From contig JAIRNF010000010.1 in the NCBI GenBank assembly GCA_031258195.1, forward strand, positions 19,607 through 83,606: 64,000 nucleotides of DNA, written 5' to 3'. The DNA is from Prevotellaceae bacterium (GTDB lineage Bacteria > Bacteroidota > Bacteroidia > Bacteroidales > UBA932). A program made the translations under genes and the position numbers. This document shows positions 46,210 to 54,583 of this stretch, one piece after another. Under the pieces are notes generated by a model. It made no database searches. It was given only the letters and a program-made list of their open reading frames with translations, and had not been told where the DNA came from. How positions within the stretch are numbered: position 1 is the stretch's first letter; every line of letters starts with the position of its first letter.

Positions 46210-47226
46210 CTATTTTAGATAGTTTATAATTGTTTCGGCTGCCGATCGGGCATCGGCTATTGTTTCTGCAATATTTTTAGGACCTTTACAAGTTCCTGCT
46301 AAAAACACCCCTTCCCTTCTTGATATATTGAAGTTGACGTGCTCATCTTCCGGGGTAAAAAAGCCGTCATCCCCACGATGGATATTGAATTCTGTAGCCA
46401 GCAGTTCTGCCAGACTCGTAGGTTCCATACCTGTCATTAGCACTAACATATCAACATTAAACTTTAAAGGCTTGCCCCTAAGCGTGTCTTCGGTTTTAAT
46501 TTGTAACCTATCATCAAAAGATTCGGCAACTTCCGATAAACGTCCGCGGATAAACGTTACCCCATACTTTTCCTGAGCTTCCCTATAAAGGTCTTCGAAA
46601 TACCGATCGTACATGCGTAAATCCATGTACAAACAAAAAACTTCCGCATCGGGATATAGCTGTTTTATTTCTATAGCTTGTTTTACAGCTGTTACACAGC
46701 ATACTTTAGAGCAATATGTGTTTCCTACTTTTTCGTCGCGCGAACCAACGCAATGTACAAATGCTACTCGCTTAGGCTCCTTACCTTTTGTGGTTCTTAC
46801 CTTCTGATTTACTGCCATTATCTTTTCAAGATCGGCAGAGGTAATAACATCGTGATAAATACCATAGCCATATTCTTCTTTGCGATGCGCATCAAAAACC
46901 CGAAATCCACTGCTAATAAGAACGGCATCGACATTCAATGTCTCGCCATTGCTGAGCGTTAGCCTATGTGTGTTTTTCTCGTACTTAGCCGACATTACAA
47001 CAGTATCGGTAAGAATACGTAGCTTATCGTTTACGGCTTGTTGTATTAACGGTTGGTAAACTTCGCTTGCCTCTCGCTGATTTGGAAAAAGCCTGTCCCA
47101 ATTACGCACATTTCCGCCTGTAGTATTTTTTTGCTCAATAAGGATAACATTATGTCCCTTTCTAGCCAGAACATGACCAGCCTCCAGCCCCGCTACACCT
47201 GCTCCTATAATTGCAATTTTTTTCAT
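46210..47226 (-). CDS. HdrA-like FAD-dependent oxidoreductase
   Basis: GAGVAGLEAGHVLARKGHNVILIE; HCVGSRDEKVGNTYCSKVCCVTAVKQA. Confidence 0.9.
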   Translation of the reverse strand: MKKIAIIGAGVAGLEAGHVLARKGHNVILIEQKNTTGGNVRNWDRLFPNQREASEVYQPLIQQAVNDKLRILTDTVVMSAKYEKNTHRLTLSNGETLNVDAVLISSGFRVFDAHRKEEYGYGIYHDVITSADLEKIMAVNQKVRTTKGKEPKRVAFVHCVGSRDEKVGNTYCSKVCCVTAVKQAIEIKQLYPDAEVFCLYMDLRMYDRYFEDLYREAQEKYGVTFIRGRLSEVAESFDDRLQIKTEDTLRGKPLKFNVDMLVLMTGMEPTSLAELLATEFNIHRGDDGFFTPEDEHVNFNISRREGVFLAGTCKGPKNIAETIADARSAAETIINYLK

Positions 47227-47238
47227 AGAGTTAGTAGT

Positions 47239-48309
47239 TTAACAACATCTAATGCTCATTGGCATTTCCGGTTTTCCTAAATCTTCGCCGTTAGGACCTT
47301 TATATTTTGCTTCCGGGTCGTATCCAATTCCAATTTTATCTAGTAATGGCTCAACGGCTATTTGATGTACCTGAAGCCCCAGGTCCCAAGGGTTATAGCC
47401 CAGTACAAGTCCCGCGACTTCCTCGTAGGTCAAGGCGGGAATACCTTGTCCGTCGCCACCATAAGTTTTACCCTCCATTTCAGCTATAACATACTGCCAG
47501 CGGTCGAGAAAGTATGGACAACCCGGGCAGTTGGTAATAATCATATCAGGCTTATATGGCTCCATCGAATCAAATTTTTTCTTGGTATTAGCAACAGAGT
47601 ATCCGCGATTTGCTTTCACTAAGTAATGACGGAATCCATATCCACAGCAATGGCGGCGCTCGGGATAGTCAACAACCTCCCCTCCCCAAACTTCGATCAT
47701 ACCAACCAACACATAAGGATATTCTGCTCCGCCAACACCTTTACTCGGAAACATTTTTGAGTAGTGACAACCGATATGTTCTACAACTTTTAGCGGCTTT
47801 CCGGTATGCTTATTTACCAGCTTAAACTTTGCTTTGGCGGCAATTTCATTGCGTAGCTTAAAAACAATATCGCTGGCATGTACCAGGCTTTGGGGTATTT
47901 CAAACTCGCGTCCGGTAGCTTGCTTAAGGTGCTTACGAACCTTTGCAAGTACTTCTGGAAAGTGTTTCCACGTTTCGATAATTTCCGAATATAGACCGAA
48001 CGAAGTTATACACGATGCGGCATAGTTTTCATATCCAGCTTCGGTCATAAGAGCAAATTGGCGCGCAACAACTGTCATGGTTGTTTCCATCGGAACAATA
48101 TCGCTGTGATAGCCAATACCGCTACAGGTGGTATGAAACGGTGTTTCAAAGATGTCTTTCTTCAGTTCATCCCGTAATATGCGTAAAAACGTAGGTTCCG
48201 ACGCCGGAAAGAAATTCTGACGAATACAGCTACGTACATAAAAATAGTTATCGTCGGGAATTTCTTTTTGGTATTCAGCCCATAGACGTTTCTTACCTTC
48301 TAGTATCAT
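47239..48309 (-). CDS. HdrB-like heterodisulfide reductase subunit (CCG domains)
   Basis: HIGCHYSKMFP...RRHCCGYGFRH...NCPGCPYFLDRWQ. Confidence 0.9.
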   Translation of the reverse strand: MILEGKKRLWAEYQKEIPDDNYFYVRSCIRQNFFPASEPTFLRILRDELKKDIFETPFHTTCSGIGYHSDIVPMETTMTVVARQFALMTEAGYENYAASCITSFGLYSEIIETWKHFPEVLAKVRKHLKQATGREFEIPQSLVHASDIVFKLRNEIAAKAKFKLVNKHTGKPLKVVEHIGCHYSKMFPSKGVGGAEYPYVLVGMIEVWGGEVVDYPERRHCCGYGFRHYLVKANRGYSVANTKKKFDSMEPYKPDMIITNCPGCPYFLDRWQYVIAEMEGKTYGGDGQGIPALTYEEVAGLVLGYNPWDLGLQVHQIAVEPLLDKIGIGYDPEAKYKGPNGEDLGKPEMPMSIRCC

Positions 48310-48316
48310 CTTTTAT

Positions 48317-48940
48317 TTATAAAGCATTAAAAAGTATTCTGAAATCCTGTCCCTCTTCAACTAGCTGTGTTTTGAAACCCATTGCTGAAGCTGTTTCAAT
48401 ATTAGCTGGTCCATCATCGAAAAACATAATATGCTCTGGTGTTACATTCTCAGATTTCAAGATTTGCTCGAAAATTTCGTGTTTAGGTTTTACCATTCCC
48501 ATCTGGTACGATAGATATAGCTTATCAAAATAGGTATCAAGCGGTTTACCTTCTTGGGAAAATTGTGCAGACCGAGCCCATTCCATAATAATAGGATTAG
48601 TATTGCTCAATAGGCATACACGATATTTTTTGCGTAACTCATTTATAAAGTTAAGCCTGTCTTGGTTTACCGAAGGGAAAAATCCCATCCATGCGTAGTC
48701 TATCCGTTCGCTGGGGATATCCTTTCCCGCCAACTCGCAAAGGGCATTGTAGAACTCTCCCGGTGTAAGTATGCCTTCTTCAAGCTGTAAAAAGATACCA
48801 TTTTGCTTATAGGAGTTTAACAGGCTATCGGCTTGTTCTACTCCAATTTCTTCAAAGCGTTGAACGGCTCTCTCTCTATCAATATCAACTACTACTCCTC
48901 CGAAATCGAATAGTAGTACTTTTATGTTGTTTAAATCCAC
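48317..48940 (-). CDS. HAD-superfamily hydrolase
   Basis: LLFDFGGVVVDID, LLSNTNPI, MFFDDGPANIETASAMGF. Confidence 0.92.
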   Translation of the reverse strand: MDLNNIKVLLFDFGGVVVDIDRERAVQRFEEIGVEQADSLLNSYKQNGIFLQLEEGILTPGEFYNALCELAGKDIPSERIDYAWMGFFPSVNQDRLNFINELRKKYRVCLLSNTNPIIMEWARSAQFSQEGKPLDTYFDKLYLSYQMGMVKPKHEIFEQILKSENVTPEHIMFFDDGPANIETASAMGFKTQLVEEGQDFRILFNAL

Positions 48941-48976
48941 TTATCGCTATATAAAGTTAAACGGGAGTAACGAGAT

Positions 48977-49711
48977 TTATTCTTCGTCTCTTCCATGCAA
49001 TCCATTATTAGTTGTATAAACGAACTTGACGTATTCGTCTAAACTCAGCCCCATTTCCTCCGCCTTCTTTTTTGATGCTTCCTCAATTTGATTGTAAAAA
49101 TCGCTACCTCCTGTTACATCAAAAATACGCTGTAACTCATCTAGCGATTCTTGAGGGATTCGTCGAAGCCCTCCGTTACCTTCGCCATCTAAGTTAGAGC
49201 CTAATCGTTTATGTATTAAATCTAGATTATCCTGCTCCCATTTCCAAATGGTGCCAGCTTCGGGATGATTCTCAACAGTTATTTTACGAGGATATACGCA
49301 GTAGCCATGTTCAAGAATCCATGCTCCAATAGTACGTTTAAGCGCCAGCTGCTGTCTGCCTTTTTCCGATTCTACGAAATAGCCCAACTTTTGCGAAAGC
49401 GAGCGTAGCGCAACAATAACCAAGCCTACGGCATTCTTACGGGGACAACGCGTTACGCACGACATACATTCGCCACAATACCATATCGTCTCACTTTTCA
49501 GCAGATCTTCTATGGCTTCTTCGTCTTTGGTCTGAACGGTGTCGATTACCTGTCGGGGATCATAACGGTAAAATTCGGCAGCAGGGCAAATGGCTGTGCA
49601 TGTTCCGCAATTCATACAGGATTTCATTCCTTCCTGAAAACGGACATCTTCGACTAACATATCATATAGTTTCCCCATTGTGTGCTTATGATTAAGCAAT
49701 AACGAAAACAA
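48977..49711 (-). CDS. HdrC-like 4Fe-4S protein
   Basis: CMNCGTCTAICPAAEFY and CGECMSCVTRCPRKN. Confidence 0.88.
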   Translation of the reverse strand: MFSLLLNHKHTMGKLYDMLVEDVRFQEGMKSCMNCGTCTAICPAAEFYRYDPRQVIDTVQTKDEEAIEDLLKSETIWYCGECMSCVTRCPRKNAVGLVIVALRSLSQKLGYFVESEKGRQQLALKRTIGAWILEHGYCVYPRKITVENHPEAGTIWKWEQDNLDLIHKRLGSNLDGEGNGGLRRIPQESLDELQRIFDVTGGSDFYNQIEEASKKKAEEMGLSLDEYVKFVYTTNNGLHGRDEE

Positions 49712-49925
49712 AGTTAGGCTTTTTGCGGTAGTACAGAAAAATTACGCGTTAAAAGATGTTAATTCGGAATGAATTGCTGCTGTATATAATTTGATTTATA
49801 GCTATTTGATTGAGTTGCTTTGATGCTTTACTACTGTTGTTGAAAATAGAAGCCTTTTGTAGAATAATTTGGTATGTTTTGAAGCATTCGCGTTGATTTT
49901 TGTTGGCTATGGATAGTCTTTTTCG

Positions 49926-49933
49926 TATGTTTG
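49926..49933 (+). promoter_or_regulatory. Putative -7 element TATGTTTG of gcvT
   Basis: TAnnTTTG with an upstream TTG about 20 nt away. Confidence 0.5.
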
Positions 49934-49969
49934 TGAACTTTTAATAACATAAGAAAATCAACTAAATAC

Positions 49970-51073
49970 ATGAAAACAACAGCATTTACGCAGTATCATA
50001 TTGATTTGGGGGCTAAAATGGTTCCATTTGCAGGGTATAACATGCCTGTAGAGTATGTAGGTATTAACGAAGAACACCACACTGTTCGTGAAAAGGTTGG
50101 CGTATTTGATGTTAGCCATATGGGCGAAATTTGGGCAAAGGGTCCTAATGCTCTAAAATTTTTGCAGTATGTAACTTCTAACGATGTTGCCGTGCTTACT
50201 CCATGCAAGATTCAGTACTCATGTTTTCCTAATGGAAAGGGTGGTATCGTTGATGATTTGCTGGTTTACTGTATTGATGCGGAAACGTATCTTTTGGTTG
50301 TTAACGCCTCGAACATAGAAAAAGACTGGAACTTTCTTTGCGAACATGCCCCTAAGTTCGGACTTACTCCGGGTAAGGAACTTTACAACGCATCTGATGA
50401 GATTTGCCAGCTGGCAATACAAGGTCCGCTTGCTATTAAGGCTATGCAAAAGCTGACTTCTGAAAATCTTGAGGAGATGGAATACTATACCTTTAAAAAG
50501 ATTGATATCGCAGGTATTAAGGATGCGATTTTCTCTATTACCGGATATACCGGAGCCGGAGGATGCGAAATATATGTTGCTAACGAAGACGGTGCTAAGC
50601 TTTGGAAAGCGGTATTTGAGGCAGGCGAAGAATTTGGTATTAAGCCAATTGGGCTAGGCGCTCGTGATACTCTACGCCTTGAAATGGGCTTTTGCTTATA
50701 CGGAAATGATATTGACGATACAACATCGCCTATCGAAGCCGGTTTGGGTTGGATTACAAAGTTCAACGATCAGAAAGATTTTGTTGACAAGGCACTTTGC
50801 CAGAAGCAAAAAACAGAAGGCGTTACACGTAAGCTGATAGGTTTCGAAATGGTTGATAGGGGTATCCCTCGTCGGCACTATAAAGTATGCGATGAAGCAG
50901 GTGCTGAAATAGGAGAAGTAACCTCGGGTACCATGTCGCCAATGCTAAAAATAGGTATTGGTATGGCATACGTAAAGCCTGAATTTGTCAAAGCAGGTAC
51001 GGAGATATTTATCAACGTTCGTGGTAAGCTGCTTAAAGCAAAAGTGGTAAAGACACCATTCTGCAAGAAATAA
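49970..51073 (+). CDS. gcvT: Glycine cleavage system T protein (aminomethyltransferase)
   Basis: [48 protein letters not shown]. Confidence 0.97.
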   Translation: MKTTAFTQYHIDLGAKMVPFAGYNMPVEYVGINEEHHTVREKVGVFDVSHMGEIWAKGPNALKFLQYVTSNDVAVLTPCKIQYSCFPNGKGGIVDDLLVYCIDAETYLLVVNASNIEKDWNFLCEHAPKFGLTPGKELYNASDEICQLAIQGPLAIKAMQKLTSENLEEMEYYTFKKIDIAGIKDAIFSITGYTGAGGCEIYVANEDGAKLWKAVFEAGEEFGIKPIGLGARDTLRLEMGFCLYGNDIDDTTSPIEAGLGWITKFNDQKDFVDKALCQKQKTEGVTRKLIGFEMVDRGIPRRHYKVCDEAGAEIGEVTSGTMSPMLKIGIGMAYVKPEFVKAGTEIFINVRGKLLKAKVVKTPFCKK

Positions 51074-51077
51074 TAGC

Positions 51078-51153
51078 TAAGAATACTTACATATATACAA
51101 AGAAGCCATCTGAATATTCAGATGGCTTCTTTGTATATATGTAAGTATTCTTA
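51078..51153. terminator. 76-nt perfect zero-loop palindrome downstream of gcvT
   Basis: TAAGAATACTTACATATATACAAAGAAGCCATCTGAAT followed directly by its exact reverse complement (38-bp arms). Confidence 0.9.
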
Positions 51154-51172
51154 TAATCAATATTTTAGCTGG

Positions 51173-51180
51173 TATCTTTG
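51173..51180 (+). promoter_or_regulatory. Putative -7 element TATCTTTG
   Basis: TAnnTTTG upstream of the first OMP gene. Confidence 0.45.
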
Positions 51181-51269
51181 TGTTAAAGATTATTAACTGC
51201 AAAACCTTTAATAGCTTAAGGTGTTTTAGGGCTATAAAATAATTTGGGTATTAATTTAAAAACACAGCT

Positions 51270-51849
51270 ATGAAAAAAATATTACTAATTACAGCGCTTC
51301 TACTTATAGCGGTTATAAGTGCCAACGCTCAGTACGGATTTGGGGTTAAAACCGGAGCAAGCATATTTAATATGAGTATTGATAACCTTGATAATAGATG
51401 GGGTATTAATACGGGTATATTGGGTCAGTACAAATTTGGAGAAACCGCATTTGCAATGCAAACCGAGGTTTTGTTTAATATACAAGGTGCTGCATATCAG
51501 GCTAATTTTTTAGGGCAAAATATTGCAAAGGGTAAGTATGAGCTTATGTACATTACCGTTCCGATGTTAATGCGGTTCTATATTATTCCTGGTCTTAATG
51601 TGGAGTTTGGACCACAGTTTGGTTTTTTGACATCTGCTAAGATTAAGCCAAATAGCGGCGATGATATTAAGGTTAAGGATGATATGAAAACGTTCGATGG
51701 GCGCTGCATACGAATTGCCCATGATTCCTATAGGAGTTTATGCGCGTTATTCGTTAGGCTTAACCGATATATACGATACTCGTTCCGTAGGTTTTAGCGA
51801 TAATGGTAAGAACCGTCTATTTCAGTTTGGTGTATTTGTAAAATTCTAG
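51270..51849 (+). pseudogene. Porin-family outer membrane beta-barrel protein, frameshifted (paralog 1 of 3)
   Basis: Track ORF ends at 51797 with a non-homologous tail. Reading on in another frame from about 51698 gives GAAYELPMIPIGVYARYSLGLTDIYDTRSVGFSDNGKNRLFQFGVFVKF*, matching paralog 3. Confidence 0.85.
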
Positions 51850-51868
51850 TCGCGTTATTTTGTTTGGT

Positions 51869-51897
51869 AAGGCGCTCTACATTTTGTAGAGCGCCTT
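51869..51897 (+). terminator. Intrinsic terminator
   Basis: AAGGCGCTCTAC / GTAGAGCGCCTT + T-run. Confidence 0.85.
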
Positions 51898-52096
51898 TAT
51901 TTTTTATGCGAGGTGAAAATTTAGGGTGCATGGCGGTTGTTTTTCGCCCTATGAGTAGTTATCTATTAGTTTTTTCTTTGTATTAGCGAATTTTAGTTAG
52001 TATGTATATGGATGGCTAGCCATTAGCAGTATTCAAAATATTATAAAGAAAATGGTAGTTATATTGGTTTATATCGGGACTTTAAAAAAAACAAAC

Positions 52097-52104
52097 TATA
52101 TTTG
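52097..52104 (+). promoter_or_regulatory. Putative -7 element TATATTTG
   Basis: TAnnTTTG upstream of OMP paralog 2. Confidence 0.45.
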
Positions 52105-52165
52105 TATTTTAAGTCAATAGAAAGTAAGTAACTATTTTATTTAAATAACTAAAAAACAAAATCTT

Positions 52166-52735
52166 ATGAGAAAAATTCTTTTTACACTCGTATTGTTACT
52201 TTCAGTAGGTATAGTTGCTAATGCGCAGTTTAAGTTTGGTGTTAAAGCAGCCGCGAACTTTGCAACTACTAACGGAGATGGTGATGACATGAAAGTCGGT
52301 TTTTCTGGCGGTCTATTGGGGCAGTATAAATTTAACGATAGGTGGGCTATTCAACCTGAAGTGCTGTTTAATATGCAAGGACCAAAAGGCGAAACTGGCA
52401 ACGGAACTCTAAAGTTGAATCTTGGCTATATTGCGGTTCCTGTAATGGCTCAGTTCTATATTATTAATGGACTTTTTGTAGAAGCAGGTCCTCAAATAGG
52501 TTTTTTAGTAACAGCAAAGGCCAAGATTGATGGTGAAAGCGAAGATGTAAAAGATGGCTTTAAAACCGTAGAAGCCGCTATTAATTATGGGGTTGGCTAT
52601 GAGCTCCAAAATGTTCCTGTAGGTTTCTTCTTTCGTTCATCAATAGGAGTTACATCTATGGCTAAAAAAAGTTATGGATTTGATGAAGATCTTCGAAACA
52701 TATCATTCCAGTTAGGCGCATTTGTAAAGTTCTAG
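52166..52735 (+). CDS. Porin-family outer membrane beta-barrel protein (paralog 2)
   Basis: Signal peptide ending VANAQ; FKFGVKAAANF; C-terminal LGAFVKF. Confidence 0.88.
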   Translation: MRKILFTLVLLLSVGIVANAQFKFGVKAAANFATTNGDGDDMKVGFSGGLLGQYKFNDRWAIQPEVLFNMQGPKGETGNGTLKLNLGYIAVPVMAQFYIINGLFVEAGPQIGFLVTAKAKIDGESEDVKDGFKTVEAAINYGVGYELQNVPVGFFFRSSIGVTSMAKKSYGFDEDLRNISFQLGAFVKF

Positions 52736-52759
52736 TCTCTCAATTAAATTTTATATGGC

Positions 52760-52789
52760 AAAACGCTTTGTAGAAATACAGAGCGTTTT
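52760..52789 (+). terminator. Intrinsic terminator
   Basis: AAAACGCTtTGTA / TACAgAGCGTTTT + T-run. Confidence 0.8.
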
Positions 52790-53015
52790 TTGTAGCCGCA
52801 TCTTAAATCGTTAATATATTGTTAATATCGCATGTGATTGAAGTTACCTATTTTTTGTGCAGATTATTTTATTTAAGATTTAAGCCGTTGTTTATTATCG
52901 AATTTGTAATGGGCATAGAAAAGGGGCTCAGGTTAAAATGGGTTAAGGATGTTCTTTATTAAAACAAATACTCTTTTATTTGCATTAACAATAATATTAA
53001 CTTAATAATTGAATT

Positions 53016-53579
53016 ATGAAGAAAGTATTACTAGTAGTAACATTAATGCTAACGATAGGCATCGTTGCTAATGCACAGCTTAAATTTGGAGTAAAAGCTG
53101 GTGCGAATATTTCTAATATCGCCGTAGATGCAGATAATAAGGTAGGCTTTAATACCGGTGTTTTTGGCGAGTTTAAAATCAGCAAATTTGCTATTCAACC
53201 AGAAGTTCTATTTTCTATGCAGGGAGCAAAAGGAGCAGATACTAAGTTTGAAACTAGCTATATTAATATTCCTGTAATGGCAAAGTATTATATTATTAAA
53301 GGCTTAAGCGTAGAAGCAGGTCCACAGATTGGCTTTTTGACATCGGCAAAATTTAAGCCAACAGAAGGTGATTCTGAAGATGTGAAAGAAATTATGAAAA
53401 AAACAGATTTTGCTATTAATTTCGGAGCATCTTATGAGCTTCCAATTATACCTGTCGGGGTTTTTGCGCGTTACTCATTAGGTATTACAGATCTTTACGA
53501 TAAGGATAAGCTAGGGATTGATGGCGGCGATTTAGGTAAAAATCGAGTATTTCAAATAGGTGCTTTTGTAAAGTTTTAA
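53016..53579 (+). CDS. Porin-family outer membrane beta-barrel protein (paralog 3)
   Basis: Signal peptide ending VANAQ; LKFGVKAGANIS; C-terminal FQIGAFVKF. Confidence 0.88.
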   Translation: MKKVLLVVTLMLTIGIVANAQLKFGVKAGANISNIAVDADNKVGFNTGVFGEFKISKFAIQPEVLFSMQGAKGADTKFETSYINIPVMAKYYIIKGLSVEAGPQIGFLTSAKFKPTEGDSEDVKEIMKKTDFAINFGASYELPIIPVGVFARYSLGITDLYDKDKLGIDGGDLGKNRVFQIGAFVKF

Positions 53580-53596
53580 TTTTAGATTCCAGATAT

Positions 53597-53638
53597 AAAA
53601 AGAAAACGCTCTGTAATTATTCAGAGCGTTTTCTTTTT
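53597..53638 (+). terminator. Intrinsic terminator
   Basis: AAAAAGAAAACGCTCTG / CAGAGCGTTTTCTTTTT, 17-bp arms. Confidence 0.9.
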
Positions 53639-53739
53639 GTACATATAGATATGCAAGATGTAACATAGAAAGTTTAGATGGCTGAGCGACAACTTTATCA
53701 GCACATTTGTTTTTTTATAAATAAACAGTAAATATAGTT

Positions 53740-54305
53740 ATGAAAGAATAATCACAATAGCCGGAATTTCCGGAAGCCTTCGTAAAGATTCACATAATAC
53801 CATGCTGCTACGAATAGTGCAAGAATTGCTCCCGGGAGATTTACAAATGAATATCGTATCTTTTGCGGATTTGCCAGTTTATAACGGCGATTACGATTTG
53901 CCTATTGCGAACGAGCGTCCTGCTACAGTTACAAAATTCAGAGAAGAGTTGGCACAGGTGGATGGATTGATAATCGTTTCGCCGGAGTATAGTTATTCTA
54001 TTCCCGGAGGTTTGAAAAATGCCATTGACTGGGCTTCACGAGGAGATGATGCTCCCCTGCTAAATAAGCCTGTCTCTATTATGGGTGCGACGATGGGCGT
54101 GTGGGGTACGGTGCGTATGCATATAGCGTTTAATCCCATTTTTGAAATTATGAATATGAGACCTGTATATCGCCCTGAGATTATGATTGCAAAAGCGCAC
54201 GAAAAATTTGATAAGAACGGTAAGTTTATGGATGAATACGCTAAGAAGTTAATAAGACAGAATTTAGATAATTTAAAAGAGCTAATTACTCTGTATCAAA
54301 AATAA
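53740..54305 (+). CDS. NADPH-dependent FMN reductase family protein with apparent 1-nt frameshift just after the ATG
   Basis: Track ORF starts at 53802, but the same frame upstream encodes RIITIAGISGSLRKDSHNT (family N-terminal motif). The only nearby ATG (53740, ATGAAAGAATAA) is one nt out of frame. Confidence 0.75.
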
Positions 54306-54317
54306 GAAAGAATAAAA

Positions 54318-54353
54318 TAAGAAGCGGCATATCAATTGATATGCCGCTTCTTA
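54318..54353. terminator. 36-nt perfect zero-loop palindrome between convergent genes
   Basis: TAAGAAGCGGCATATCAA directly followed by TTGATATGCCGCTTCTTA. Confidence 0.85.
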
Positions 54354-54518
54354 CTAATGCTGGTATAGTTCTTTATCTCTTAGCGCGCAATTCGAACAAG
54401 AAGTGCAGCTAAGATGCCCTCTCGGTCTTCCTTTCTTAAAGAAAGTACGATATGTCCAGCTGATGATATATGCAATAACGCCAACGCCTACAACATATAT
54501 TGCTATTTCTTGCCACAT
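54354..54518 (-). CDS. FeoB-associated Cys-rich membrane protein-like
   Basis: Hand-translated 54 aa: MWQEIAIYVVGVGVIAYIISWTYRTFFKKGRPRGHLSCTSCSNCALRDKELYQH; directly downstream of feoAB; absent from the ORF track. Confidence 0.8.
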   Translation of the reverse strand: MWQEIAIYVVGVGVIAYIISWTYRTFFKKGRPRGHLSCTSCSNCALRDKELYQH

Positions 54519-54583
54519 TTCTTAATAATATTTGAACTCTTTCTACTTGCTAAACAGCTGATACTCTAAATGGTTCAAAATTT

